64,000 nt of DNA from Limnephilus marmoratus (Eukaryota > Arthropoda > Insecta > Trichoptera > Limnephilidae), in assembly GCA_917880885.1 (NCBI GenBank), contig OU862910.1, forward strand, positions 14,768,710 through 14,832,709. Reading direction: 5' to 3'. The position numbers and the translations under genes are program-made. Positions within the stretch are counted from its first letter, which is position 1; each line of letters begins with the position of its first letter. Positions 35,501 to 43,246 of the stretch are shown here, piece after piece. The notes beneath the pieces are model-generated. The model searched no databases, was not told the origin of the DNA, and was given only the letters and a program-made list of their open reading frames with translations.

Positions 35501-36482
35501 ATGCACATACGAGGGCCGATACGAGGGCCCTCGGCGGCCGCGCTATGTTCTTAAGGAGATTAAAAGCGTTCTCCCTGATAATATTCGTAGCATTATATTG
35601 GTAACTAATATTTTGAAATTATGAAATTAGAGATTTTATAGATTTAAATTAAAGAAATTAAATTGAGATTTTATAGTCTTCAGTAAGTAAATTTAGCCAT
35701 TATAATTTGCCAGTGCTGCACACGAACACACTGTGCGACCAGCCACCCTTGCTTACTACTAGCTTTTATCTAGTACTTTTTAAAAAAAAATTTAAAGTGT
35801 GTATTGGGCCTGTCCCTAATAGGTAAACGTTTACCGTAAATTCAAATCTCCCGATGGAGAATGGATTTCAAGCTACGTCACAACTTTCTAGCCAATCACC
35901 GCTCTACCCCTTCGATGAGTTAACCTTGTTACTTAAATACATTTTCTACAAACCTTGTTCAATACCGACATACCAAAATGAACATGGACAGAAATTATTG
36001 CTGTCATCCCGACGAAAGCCAATTTTAATTTTACGTAATTGTAATTTTTAGAATGCAAATATTTGCCTTAGAGTGAATCTAAAGGTTTTTTTTCTAAAAA
36101 AATAGTATTCAGCTTGTCTAGTGATTTCGAAAGTTTATCCTGTGATGAAGTCAACCAAGGATGATAGACATACAAGCTTATCCAGCTACTAACTCTAAAA
36201 TTTTACCTCATTTCCTTCAATAAATGTATAGCAAAAATATAGTACTCACTGTGTCCTTCTCCGGAATTTCGATAAGTTTTCCTGTACGGAAAGACACCAA
36301 GACTCCCTTTCTAGCTGCAGAGCCTTGGGAATCGTTTTCATCTTTGGCCGGATTACTTTTATCAGAATCTATAAAACAAAATGAACAGTGATGAAACATT
36401 AATCGGTGCAAAACACAGTGAATTGTGGGTAATACGACAATGAAGGACATCCCATAAACTTACTTCTAGTTAGTATCTCCAT
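11548..36482 (-). CDS. Cdk10: Cyclin-dependent kinase 10
   Basis: Eight coding exons in transcript order: 36482-36464, 36368-36250, 30783-30711, 30618-30444, 29129-28927, 16045-15818, 13132-12914 and 11741-11548 (stop TAG). Total 1230 nt, 409 aa, all phases consistent. Landmarks: glycine loop GEGTYG at 63-68, ATP-site Lys 85 in VALKK, cyclin-contact helix PLSGLRE at 97-103, HRD at 178-180, DFG at 198-200, then WYRAPE and the C-terminal lobe. The Cdk10 hallmarks [48 protein letters not shown] and [17 protein letters not shown] distinguish it from CDK11. CDK10 pairs with cyclin M and phosphorylates transcription and signalling targets, ETS2 in mammals. The N-terminal 46 residues are not kinase. 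The gene spans 25 kb because of mobile elements in its introns. It is head to head with METAP1D. Confidence 0.95.
12455..12885 (-). repeat. SINE-like dispersed repeat, family 2, copy A
   Basis: Matches 52562-52875 in the opposite orientation and, partly, 57354-57642. Shared blocks include GGTTCGCTACGTTTG, GTGACTTAGC, GGGTGCCTGG and CATAGGCCCTGA. A T-run at the left end (12455-12463) is consistent with an A-tail on the minus strand. It overlaps no exon and ends just before Cdk10 coding exon 7. Confidence 0.7.
13276..13699 (-). repeat. tRNA-derived SINE, family 1, copy 1
   Basis: On the minus strand it has a tRNA-like head with an A-box (TAGTCCAGTGGCTAAGA) and a perfect B-box (GGTTCGAACCC), a body of about 330 bp, and an A-tail seen here as a T-run at 13276-13296. 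The same element occurs at 13743-14129 and 30961-31381. It lies in the Cdk10 intron upstream of exon 7. Confidence 0.85.
13743..14129 (-). repeat. tRNA-derived SINE, family 1, copy 2
   Basis: Same body and tRNA-like head as copy 1. The B-box has decayed (GGGATTTAATCCC on the plus strand) and the tail is short. It is tandem to copy 1, separated by about 40 bp. Confidence 0.85.
14993..15182 (+). pseudogene. 3'-terminal fragment of a non-LTR retrotransposon ORF
   Basis: An open frame of about 60 codons ends at a TAG before 15165. It encodes [28 protein letters not shown] and [10 protein letters not shown], a C-terminal signature common at the end of RTE/R1-like reverse-transcriptase ORFs. A GAA microsatellite (15169-15181), as found at many LINE ends, follows directly. 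Only the extreme 3' end is present, consistent with 5' truncation. Confidence 0.6.
15318..15440. repeat. Dispersed repeat fragment, copy 1
   Basis: Shares TTGGTGTTTTCTCTTTCTA, ATGGTAGTAAGGGAG and TATGAGACCTATAT blocks, in order, with 47112-47240. The family is not identified. Confidence 0.55.
16076..16625. repeat. AAT microsatellite and AAAAGAAAAATAATACAT minisatellite
   Basis: An (AAT)n run lies at 16076-16095. At about 16440-16625 there are about nine imperfect copies of an 18-24 bp unit related to AAAAGAAAAATAATACAT. It sits in the Cdk10 intron next to exon 6. Confidence 0.8.
17770..18145 (+). repeat. 5' LTR of the BEL/Pao element
   Basis: Starts TGTATAAAATTC and ends CTTTACA. It matches the 3' LTR except for A/T in CAG(A/T)TGTCC and T/C in GAATT(T/C)GTCC. 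Confidence 0.97.
18730..23814 (+). CDS. BEL/Pao Gag-Pol polyprotein
   Basis: 1694 codons from the first ATG (18730) to TAA (23812-23814) with no stop. Domain order by residue: Gag-like region of the DUF1759 type (about 90-270); Cys/His knuckles (about 305-367; [27 protein letters not shown]); aspartic protease with LLDSGAQ (about 426-440); reverse transcriptase with [11 protein letters not shown] (about 755) and the catalytic YMDD (about 835); RNase H starting FCDASE (about 1007); integrase with an HHCC zinc region (about 1300-1355) and a D,D-35-E set in [14 protein letters not shown] and GLWEAG (about 1382, 1448, 1500); and a C-terminal WRLGRV domain (DUF5641 type). Motifs and order are diagnostic of BEL/Pao. 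No envelope gene follows. The protein would make virus-like particles and integrate cDNA. All catalytic residues I can place are present, so it may still be active. Confidence 0.97.
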   Translation: MDLKTLIGKRGICKGKVTRFREFLNKISLTQSELGLRIKHFELLMDQFEEIQGNIEALSPDEGDKERASFENDYFDVLSNAKERLGSDHSAGKTNNNIKLPIIELPKFKGDYCEWIEFRDAFISLVDSNSNLDAVQKFYYLRSCLKGEALKLITALPMQVDNYLMAWEMLTDRYENSKIIINNHVNALFKLPDLKAENHVAIRSLLDEAQLHLKSLNKLNIATKNWDVVLIYLLSNKLDSNTRAHWEQYPTKNNLPTYEEFIKCLYTRAQVLEASSNNEKRINPGKTNPHNYKKEAMVSFSAQKLKCLHCNDNHKIYYCRKFLELKPKERIDKIHKLGACLKCLNFGHKLKDCKSKFNCRKCDGVNHNTLLHFKQEEESKHERASTSSAKEAPLVTNHAAKVEPNFVLLSTAIINIKDDAGQSIQARALLDSGAQTNFISKEFAKKLKSKEKRVNIPVTGIHNKILNIKYKVEFNITSSYSEYKRNIECLIIPEVTSNLPQISFQRKDAGIPSGLQLADPNFNITSPIDLLLGAEVFWEVLHTDRMRIGDAGLTLQRTELGWLVAGPISTPKPKRPVNSCNLSLNLLHKQLESFWKIEELAPVKHRSHEERACEESFLRTHERDEKGRFAVRLPLRPNINQMGETLKVAEKRFYNMEKKFLANKDLMLDYKKFMKEYQELGHMTLCEAPPKDKIYYYLPHHAVMKESSTTTKTRVVFDGSAKSSTGISLNDALMVGPVLQKDLCAQLLFFRKHQYALTADIEKMYRQILVQPEDRDLQRIVWRDSPEEEIRHYQLNTVTYGLGPSSFLATRCLEQLGTENQEAYRKVSRILKYNFYMDDLITGDENEADCLTIKQQLSSILASAGMNLRKWRSNLPSISSKPESDTDMIITDNPKEKKILGLSWNNQQDYFQYIVEPLEACVKSKRQMLSCIASTFDPLGLIGPITLVAKLIMQSLWQTKIQWDEDVPSEQMNAWNSYINELPLLNNLKIPRKVICKHQVKLHLHGFCDASERAYAACIYIVSTDESGNTTSYLVTSKSRVAPLKSISLPKLELCGAVLLTKLVNYVKIAMNLNEIDTTYWCDSMITLFWIRGQPARWNTFVANRVAEIQESSQPAQWKHVRSEDNAADVLSRGATVSQLLKSDIWWHGPTWLISGDYPITSSEVTPLDLPEERLKLTLISAVKQDWEIFSRYSCLTKLQRVTAYILRFIFNCRNSLSRRSGALTVYELENSLHLLISRAQCFAFPEETRALQAGVNVKNSSRLKSLNPYLFKDLIRVGGRLSNGKMISESQQHPIVLPSHHKLSELIVRHYHYLYLHAGTQALLALLRMKYWPIMGKNLIKKVLRYCIICFRCNPKTEQQLMADLPAERITEGRAFQSSGVDFCGPILIKSGVSRKTHSVKSYICLFICMVTKAIHLELVMSLSTDSFLNAFKRFISRRGKPSKMFSDNATNFKGANNELREIYEFLENSNEKIDKYLANLSIRWKFIPARAPHFGGLWEAGIKSVKYHLKRVANVSLLTYEEFSTVLCQIESCLNSRPLCPLSNDPKDLKPLSPGHFLIGTSLAAIPEQNLQNVAVNRLNHYQKLNQLIQSFWSRWRKEYLAELQTRTKWTGNNQRQLQPGQMVILKEDNEPPCFWRLGRVHAVHPGPDGRVRVATIITAQGTVQRAISKLCLLPIEDNKCEDHLPEMDQGE
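24449..24824 (+). repeat. 3' LTR of the BEL/Pao element
   Basis: Same length as the 5' LTR and nearly identical to it. It is followed directly by the GGCAG target duplication at 24825-24829. Confidence 0.97.
24825..27635 (-). pseudogene. LINE ORF2: endonuclease plus reverse transcriptase, cut by the BEL element
   Basis: The frame stays open on the minus strand from just after a UGA codon (27636-27638) to the BEL target site. It originally ran 11 further codons to TAG at 17732-17734. The N-terminal apurinic-type endonuclease shows [17 protein letters not shown] and VLGDFNMH. The reverse transcriptase shows [51 protein letters not shown] and FADDLKLF. No ATG precedes the endonuclease motif: reading runs back through the UGA into ORF1 in the same frame. 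Insertion replaced only the last few residues with LTR-encoded ones, so the catalytic domains remain intact. The 3' UTR is now separated by 7 kb. Confidence 0.9.
27636..28568 (-). pseudogene. LINE ORF1 (gag-like), frameshifted
   Basis: Starts at ATG (28568-28566) with a short acidic/leucine N-terminus ([12 protein letters not shown]). It shifts frame near 28490 into a proline- and serine-rich, GC-rich linker (about 28480-27960). It shifts again near 27900 into a C-terminal domain ([28 protein letters not shown]) of the kind found at the end of CR1/Jockey-like ORF1 proteins. It stops at UGA 27638-27636. ORF1 proteins bind LINE RNA. Two frameshifts make this copy non-functional unless the shifts are programmed, for which there is no evidence. 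Confidence 0.75.
29264..30240 (-). repeat. tRNA-derived SINE (family 3) split by an 819 bp element
   Basis: The tRNA-like head lies at about 30240-30180 (minus strand TTAGCTCAGTTGGCAGAGCA, a perfect A-box region). The second half, with B-box GGTTCGAGTCCC and a body of about 80 bp, lies at 29359-29264. The halves are separated by an insert with its own inverted ends. The same second half occurs once more in opposite orientation at 30335-30425. Confidence 0.75.
29361..30179. mobile_element. 819 bp non-autonomous DNA element inserted in the SINE
   Basis: The ends CAATGACGTTATATA and TATATAACGTCATTG are perfect 15 bp inverted repeats. Both sides carry CCCAGGA (29353-29359 and 30180-30186), a 7 bp target duplication, or 8 bp if one mismatch is allowed. 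No coding capacity is visible. The superfamily is unclear; 8 bp would suggest hAT. Confidence 0.7.
30335..30425 (+). repeat. Fragment of the family-3 SINE, opposite orientation
   Basis: Holds B-box GGGTTCGAGTCCC and the same body and end (CTTCATTTAATTA) as the split SINE, which makes a head-to-head pair. It ends 18 bp from the Cdk10 exon at 30444-30618. Confidence 0.7.
30961..31381 (+). repeat. tRNA-derived SINE, family 1, copy 3
   Basis: The head has an A-box-like GTAGTCCAGCAGTAAGG and a B-box GGGATCGAATCCC. The body is as in copies 1 and 2, and the A-rich tail (31365-31381) is intact. A short direct repeat ACAGAC borders both ends. It lies in the Cdk10 intron between coding exons 2 and 3. 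Confidence 0.85.
31848..34262 (-). mobile_element. Helitron interrupted by a miniature LTR element
   Basis: On the minus strand it begins TC near 34262 (TCTACTTATATAT) and ends CTAG at 31851-31848, followed by T. A short hairpin GGCAT...ATGCC precedes the end, as expected for a Helitron. The G-rich interior and 3' end match other copies at 38106-38479, 39370-39594 and 61350-61800. It has no Rep/helicase coding. The 5' flank is not the usual A, so that end is approximate. Confidence 0.7.
32172..34126 (+). mobile_element. Miniature LTR element (TRIM-like), 1955 bp
   Basis: Two near-identical direct repeats start TGAGGGAGCGGGAGAC and end GTGTCGCCACA: 32172-33033 (862 bp) and 33238-34126 (889 bp). 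They flank only 204 bp of internal sequence. A 4 bp duplication ATAC lies at 32168-32171 and 34127-34130. The second repeat has an extra internal 25 bp duplication (GAAGTGGTGAGCTGATCCCC). Reading frames inside are out-of-frame copies of each other and encode nothing recognisable. It inserted into the Helitron, which resumes at 34131. It is a TRIM or an internally deleted LTR retrotransposon; strand is arbitrary. Confidence 0.8.
34374..35401. mobile_element. hAT-type MITE, 1.03 kb, copy 1
   Basis: Ends CAGGGCCGGATCT and AGATCCGGCGCTG are inverted. A perfect 8 bp target duplication GGATTCGG lies at 34366-34373 and 35402-35409. It is nearly the same over its whole length as 47789-48833. Poly-C (about 34427-34438) and poly-T tracts lie near the left end. 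No transposase. Confidence 0.92.
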
Positions 36483-36906
36483 TGTTTATAATTAAAGAAA
36501 ACAATAACACGTATAGGTTAGCTTTTGTAACGAAATTCAATCAAGAAACAGTCCCAAACACCACATTGTCATTGAAAACAACCGGCTGCCAAAATTATTA
36601 TCAATTTCTCTATTTCTATGGTTAAGTTTTGTAGTAAAAAGTTAAAAACCATGCGCGCAAGACATCATTCAATATCGTTTTCGGAGGAACATATTTTTTC
36701 TGCGCATCAGATTAGGATGTCTATGTAAATAACCAAATAGGCTCAACGATTGCAAATGCCACTATTTCTATGGTATCAGGTGGTGGTAAATCTATGTTTT
36801 GGGTTGTCTATGGGTTGTCTCGAGTTGCTGTCAAATTACATAAATAATAATACTTTTTAAATCTTACAAATTAATCCAAATTCACTGTACTGAATTAGAA
36901 AAAAAT
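36483..36906. promoter_or_regulatory. Shared promoter region of Cdk10 and METAP1D
   Basis: 424 bp lie between the two divergent start codons, so both promoters and 5' UTRs must fit here unless there are upstream noncoding exons. TATTTCTATGGT occurs twice (about 36611 and 36767). No convincing TATA box was picked out. Confidence 0.6.
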
Positions 36907-39900
36907 ATGCGGCTAACAAACTGTTTAAGATTTCTTTGGCGTCAAAGAACGTGTGTATCTAAGTCTTATTTAAATCATATTATAGTACTAACACATATTT
37001 TAATAATTTAAAAATATATAAGTATGAAAGTGTTTTCTTGAATATCATATTTTAATTTCAGTGGAGACCTTGGTAAATTTGAAATCGTTGAACCGAGAGA
37101 CATTGGTCCTCTGAGATGTATACCAGATCATATAGTAAAACCTAGTTATTATGAAACTGGAGAAGTTGTTTCTAATCTCTCGATGCCAGAAATAAAATCA
37201 TCGGAACAAATCAAAGGAATGATTCAAAGTTGTAAACTAGCTAGCCTTTTGCTAAAAAATGTTGGAGACTTTATAAAGGTATAGACCAATGTTTTTATAC
37301 CTGAATCATAAAGATAAATTGTAACAAATTCAAATAGGTACCTACTTTAATCAATATTTCCTAAACTGTTTTAGGAAGGAGTCACCACTGATGAAATTGA
37401 TGCTTTCGTTCACGAAGCCTGCATAAGCAATGGTGCGTATCCATCGCCACTGAATTATAGAGGATTTCCTAAATCTATCTGTACTTCTGTGAATAATGTA
37501 GCTTGTCACGGAATACCCGATAGTCGACCGTTAGCAAATGGAGACATTGTGAATGTTGATATTACAGTAAGTTACGAGTTGTTTTCCTTGGAAAGGTTCA
37601 ATGATATTTTTCTAAATAAGTGAGAAATAATTCGTCGTTATGAGGTGAAGACTTTTTTTAGAAAAAATCAGAAATTCAGATAAAGTTGTTTCTTGCATTG
37701 CTTTCTTACCTCACAACTGAAACTGAAACCCAAATCTAAAAATATGTATTGTTTTAATACAAATACCCCTTTCTGTGCACAAATACTTGAACTTTTCTCC
37801 ACCAATAGAATATGGGTTTTTTTTTAATGAGTTGATTGATTTAAAAATCTCCGTTTTTTCTGATTTAACTGATGGACCTACGAATTGTCCTACGCAGTAG
37901 GGGTAATATGCAATTATTTACAAATAACAGAAAAAAATACTTCTATTATTCATGTATTCACTATAATGTTTCACAGGTTTTCCTCAACAACTACCACGGA
38001 GACTGTTCGAAAACATTTTTGATTGGAGATGTAGATGAGCAAGGAAAAGAATTAGTTAATGTTACCGAAGAATGTTTAATGAAGGTAAAAATACTGTTCT
38101 CTTAATCTTAATATATAAAAATTGTTTGTCCCTTACGCGTCCCTAAACCATTTATCCGATTAATGAAACTTTGGTGATTTGATGTGCGCATGTCCGCAAT
38201 GGTTTCTATATGTAATAGTGAGCTTTGGCATTATGAAAATATTTCCTATACTATTCATCCATTTGCGATCAAACTTTGGCGAGTTGTTGTATACACGCCC
38301 GCGGTAGGGGAAGGGTAATGCGTGAGGGGGGAAGCGGGATGGGGGTGGGGGGAAGGCCTGGAAGGTAGAGAGGAATGCGGGAGGGGAAGAGAAGACAGAA
38401 AGGGAATGGAAAAAGACATGCAGGGGGAAACAATTTATTTATTTAAGTGGGATTGCAACTCATGCCGGGAACTCACTAGTTTTTAATAAAATGCAAATAT
38501 TTTGACAGTATTATTCCTATGTTATAAAATTACTCTGTTTTTTTTTTATTACAGGGTATATCGATATGTGGACCAGGTGTCCCATTAAAAGAAATAGGTT
38601 TTGCAATAGATAAGTTGGCAAGAAGTTCCGGTTTCACCATTGTACCGGCTTTCCTTGGCCACGGCATTGGAGAATATTTTCATGGACCACCGGATATTTA
38701 TCACACAAGTAAGTTTGAATAATACAAATTGACAGTACCGAAAAACAAAGTCGGATGTGCGATTTTATAGTTCTGCAGTAGAGCTTTTTAAAGTTTTGTT
38801 TCTGAATTTTTACTGCTTTTGAGATCACGAAAGATAGTGTTGTTTTGATATTTGGCATTTCGTTCAAGATTCCGAAAATACAGACTTTTAAATCAACAAA
38901 ATAAGCCAACAATTAAATTTTTAGCAGATCCTACATTGTTCTTCAGGACCATGGAGATAAAATATACCCCAAAAACATACACATTTATCATATGAATAAA
39001 AGAATTTTGCTTACAAATATAAAACTCTTTTTTTGTTTCTATTGATGCCTGGAATCCATTATGAGAGAGAGAGAGATTGTTCGTTCGCCTTTTTATTTAC
39101 ATTTTGGAAAAGAACATTCCCTGTATTTATTTATTTTTCCAACTTGATAAACTTTCTCTCTCGTGGTATTCATTAGGTCTATCATCCTTAATTGACTTCA
39201 TCACAGCACACACACAGATTAATACCTTAGATACAGCACGTTTCTTTTAGTCTTCAATAAAAATAAAAACAATTAATTATTATTTCAGTGTTTGATGCCA
39301 AAGCATGTTGACAGTTATATAGAATGTTTTTTGACATGCTGAGGATTGCTTCATTTCATTAAAATACCAAAGGTTATTAAAATAGTTTATCTGAATGTAT
39401 GAGTTGTTTGAAAACTGAATGTACCGGGACTGAATGTATGGAATGCGAGAGGGGAGAGGGAACTCGGGAGGGGGGTTCGCAGGACGGGGGAGGAAGAGGA
39501 GGCGGAAGGGGAACTGGACAAATGGGAAAGGACACACAGGGAGAAACAATATCTTTATTAAGTGATCTAGCAACACATGCCGGGAACTCGCTAATTAGGG
39601 AATGTACCCATACTACGTGACCAACTTTTTGCCATTTTTAACCCCCCCCCGGTGACCAAAAACCTAAGCCCGCCGCCGCTCATTTGTACCAAGCATGACA
39701 TTTTGAAGACCCCCCCTCCCCTAAACATGTCACGTAGTATGGGTACGTTCCCTTACCTATAACTCTGTAGTGATGCGCATTTCAGAATATTGTTTTTTGT
39801 TTCAGGAAATTCTTACCCAGGTGTAATGTTACCAGGAATGACATTTACAATAGAGCCGGTTGTTAGTTTGGGAGGAGAGATGGTAGAGTTACTTGAAGAT

Positions 39901-40011
39901 GGCTGGACTGCGGTGACTTCTGACAATGCTAGAACAGCCCAAGCGGAGCATACTATTTGTGTGACGGAAAATGGGTGCAATATTTTGACTGACAGTCATT
40001 TAACTGCCTGA
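36907..40011 (+). CDS. METAP1D: Methionine aminopeptidase 1D, mitochondrial
   Basis: Six exons: 36907-36950, 37062-37278, 37375-37566, 37977-38084, 38555-38708 and 39806-40011 (TGA). They total 921 nt, 306 aa, in consistent phase. It removes initiator Met from proteins made in mitochondria. The type I MetAP pita-bread fold is clear: [13 protein letters not shown] with substrate His132, and all five metal ligands (Asp149 in NVDIT, Asp160 in YHGDCS, His223 in GHGIG, Glu255 in FTIEP, Glu286 in QAEHTI). The N-terminus ([14 protein letters not shown]) is basic with no acid, as in a mitochondrial presequence, and there is no zinc-finger extension, which together point to the 1D form. The first donor (AC/GTGTGT) was chosen because it alone joins exon 2 in frame. 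Confidence 0.95.
38106..38479 (+). mobile_element. Short non-autonomous Helitron in METAP1D intron 4
   Basis: Starts TCTTAATATATAAAAATTG and ends GCCGGGAACTCACTAG, inserted between A (38105) and T (38480), the usual Helitron target. 374 bp with a G-rich interior and no coding. It begins 21 bp after the exon 4 donor side. Confidence 0.8.
39370..39594 (+). mobile_element. Helitron 3' part in METAP1D intron 5
   Basis: Shares GAAAACTGAATGTACCGGGA, the G-rich tract and GCCGGGAACTCGCTAA with the other copies. The end is CTAA, within the CTRR rule. The 5' end is unclear, so it is probably truncated. Confidence 0.65.
39598..39752. mobile_element. PIF/Harbinger-type MITE, copy 1
   Basis: Perfect-looking 24 bp inverted ends starting GGGAA(T/C)GTACCCATACT with one mismatch. 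They are flanked by TTA at 39595-39597 and 39753-39755. A 3 bp TWA duplication and G-rich ends fit PIF/Harbinger. 155 bp, non-coding, just upstream of the METAP1D exon 6 acceptor and directly behind the Helitron end. Confidence 0.85.
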
Positions 40012-40212
40012 ATTGTTTTTATTTATTGTTAAATTATTTTTCGTCTAGTAAATTATGAGTAAAAATTATGTTTTTTATTAACCACTCATACCTAGTTGCT
40101 ACCCAACTTCGCCCGAGTTTCAACCTTATTTTTTCAAAAAAAAATTCTTACCGAGCAATAAGGAACTCCAGTGAAAAATATTATGGCTTTAAAAAAATAT
40201 GTTCATATAGAC

Positions 40213-40844
40213 CAGTGGTTCCCAACCTTTTTTCTGATCCGGGACCACTTGTACGTTTATTTCGACAGGGACCACAAGCAGTGGCGTAGCGAGGGGGGGT
40301 GGTGCCACCCGACCGAGTTTCACCCCCAAGACCACAATTCTCTAGCCGCCACCCCCCCCCCCCCCTAGGACGAACCATTTTTTGTGTTTTGTCAACTTTA
40401 ATGGGGGGGGGGTTAACACCACGTTATTCGCCCTATCCATCCCAGGTGCCACCCATGCTAGCCTAAGCCACTGCTTGTTGCCAGTGGCGTAAGCTAGCAT
40501 GGGTGGCACCCGGGACAGATAGCACAATGGGGGGGGGGAGTAATGGGAAAGCGGAGGACGGGTTCTAGCAGAATATTTACCACAACGGAGGGGGTGGAAT
40601 GGGATAGGGTGGGACGGGTTCTAGCAGAATATTTACCACAACGGAGGGGATATAACGGGGTAGGATGGGATGGGGCGAAACGAAATACCATAATGGCCAC
40701 TGACCACAAGTTACAATAATGATGAACTGAATATTGTCCCGATTTTTTTTATACGGCCTTCTCGACCAGGGACCGCCTGCGGCTCGTTTATTGACCGGCG
40801 GACCATCTTCTACCCTCTTGCGGACCACTGGTTGAGAAACCCTG
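40213..40844. mobile_element. hAT-type MITE with nested insertions
   Basis: Ends CAGTGGTTCCCAACC and, inverted, CAGGGTTTCTCAACC. The 8 bp flanks ATATAGAC (40205-40212) and ATATAGAA (40845-40852) match at 7 of 8. It contains a smaller element at 40279-40473, part of a second one from 40482, and two tandem copies of a unit of about 60 bp with GGTTCTAGCAGAATATTTAC (40560-40650). Confidence 0.8.
40279..40473. mobile_element. Small G/C-run MITE (CAGTGGCGTAGC family)
   Basis: Ends CAGTGGCGTAG and AAGCCACTG are imperfectly inverted, and the interior carries long G and C runs. A related truncated copy begins at 40482 and another lies at 54333-54521. Probably hAT-derived. Confidence 0.6.
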
Positions 40845-40852
40845 ATATAGAA

Positions 40853-43246
40853 GAATTAACGCTGATTCTGAATATATAAGATTTATTTAATAATATTAAA
40901 TGCAGAGTTTTTAAAAATTTATTAAAAAGTCCATTTTTAATCGGGTCATATAAACACGCTGTCAAGTTGGTATTATTGAAATGTTTAGTGGTGACTTCAC
41001 TGAACACCGTAAAGTCATTGTATGGGAATGTAGGTCCGACACATCGTATTAACAACATTTCATCTTATTCGTTTATTTACATATTGTTTACAGAGATTTA
41101 GTTGTGTTATTGAAACATTATTTAGGTCTAAATAATTCAGTTTCAAAAATAAAGGTATCTCTTATTAGTTTATCTCTATTATTGAAAATATTCAAAAACT
41201 ACTGCACAAAAAAATAGTAATGCTACTCTAGGGAGAATACTTCGAACTCTGAATTTCAAAATGGCGCCTGTTGAGCTGTTTGCCCGATCTTATAGTAACT
41301 TTTCGGGAGTGATGACGTCACACGATTCAATTCACATACGGTGGTTTTTGGGAGGTCTTGAAAAATTAAAACTTTTGACAATTATTTTAACTATTAAAAC
41401 TAACTCTAAATATGCAGTTATTTAAGATAGAAGGTCATTATTCATTAAAAACAATAAAAAAAATAGACTGGAGTTCTCTATTCAGAGATGGTCGATATCC
41501 CTTTCCCGGTTGGTTCCTCTGCTCTGTCGATATTATTTCTCTGAGAAACAGGTTCCTTTTTCTGTGAAATTATGTAACTCCTTCCCCCCCTGGAACTGGT
41601 TCCAAAAGTACCTGAATAAAGAACCACTTTCAAACCGTAACCGGAACCACAGTGACAATGCATTTCTGGTATCTACAATATATAAGGCCGCTGTCGAGGC
41701 CCATTACAGCAAAACTTGTGAAGATGTTGCATCAGCAATGTGAGAAGTATAATTTACAATTTTGGGGTAAGGTATTGAATTTGAAACAACAAATGATTTC
41801 ATCAGATTTATTTGCCATAATAAAATTCTTAAATAAAACAAATGTTACTTGATACATTCAAAGCACAAGCACATTATTATATCACTCATTGTATATCAGT
41901 CAAATATTTTAAAACTCCTGACAAGGCAATAAAGCAAATTGGTATTTTATAAATAAATTTCATAATATGTATTGAACTTTTAAACTGTGATAATAATGTA
42001 TTAAGTATATTGATGTACGAATTATTGTTAAATTATGTTATTATTTTTATAATCAACATTAAACATTCACTAATTGTGCATTATTTTAAACACAATAATT
42101 TGATTTATTTTCTAGGTACATACATACATACATTTTAGTATGTCGATAGATTTTTTTTTAAATTCGAGTCTTTGGTGTAGGTACCTTATATTTATTCACA
42201 ATACACCAAAAATGGACCACTTTAGGTCAAAATTGAAACACTTACGTTACAATCAAAGTCTTTGTTTAAATTCAAACGTTACGAAATTCAATTAACTAAA
42301 CATTATTAAATAATGTTGATTATAAAAATATATAGACCTTTTATAATTATTTTGGTGCCAACATCTAGAAATATGAATATAGTTTAAAATTCAAATGATG
42401 GTGTTGTAAGGACAAGTCACACATTCAAACACCTGCATTTGTATGCTGAAATGGAACCAACCAATGGTTTAAATGCCCAGCACAAGAGGAATTCTTAAAT
42501 ACAGAACTTTCACCATCATCCTTCTTATAATGGGATTTTGGACGCACATCATAAGAGATTAAAGGTTTCATCATTTAGTCAGGTAGAATAATCAGTGTGC
42601 AGCGTTACGCCACTTCCAAACAGTCATAAGTCGTCTTGTGCAAGAGTTTTACGGACTAGAATATTATTACTTAATGATTAAGTATATAAAATACGACACA
42701 ACGATGCCGAATTTTCACATCAACAGATATATTTTTGTGAATAATTATTATAATATTACGAGAATTTTATAAAAATTTAATGGAAATTTCCAAAAACACG
42801 TTATGCAGTAAACATTTATTTAAACACTTACAAAAAACTTTATATTTAATAACAACGAGATAGAATAAGATGGAAGGGCTTTAATAATAGTAAATCATTT
42901 AACCATTGATTTATGGAAGGAGAATAATTATTGGATTAAGGATATTAGAGTAAATATAATATAGTATGTCTTCAATAGAAGATTAAAATACATAAAATGT
43001 AAATCATTATAAAACTCCAGAATACTGGAGAAATTATAAAGATTCTATGATAAGTGAATTTAAAATTCATAATAGGAAACCTGTGTAGTTGTGCTCCCGA
43101 GATTAATTATCGTTCTGACCCTCCCTTCCATAGGCCGTGCAAAGTACTTGACACATAATGACAATATTTTGAAAGGTGTTTATGCAATAGCAAGAGACGA
43201 AAGGAAGTATGAAATTGAAGCGTAGCCTATCTAGGTTGAGCCGATA
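40853..43246. other. Interval between the convergent METAP1D and NTAQ1 genes
   Basis: AT-rich and mostly featureless. A short open stretch of possible coding character lies at 41643-41743 and is listed separately. A (TACA) microsatellite sits at about 42117-42132. The NTAQ1 3' UTR must lie at its right end. Confidence 0.5.
41643..41743 (+). pseudogene. Possible orphan coding exon or retro-fragment
   Basis: Follows an AG (ACCACAG, 41646-41652) and reads SDNAFLVSTIYKAAVEAHYS then KTCEDVASAM and a stop. The residue pattern 'IYKAAVEA...EDVASA' resembles the C-terminal helix of beta-hydroxyacid dehydrogenases, but the match is short and no other exon was found. It may be a chance frame. Confidence 0.25.
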
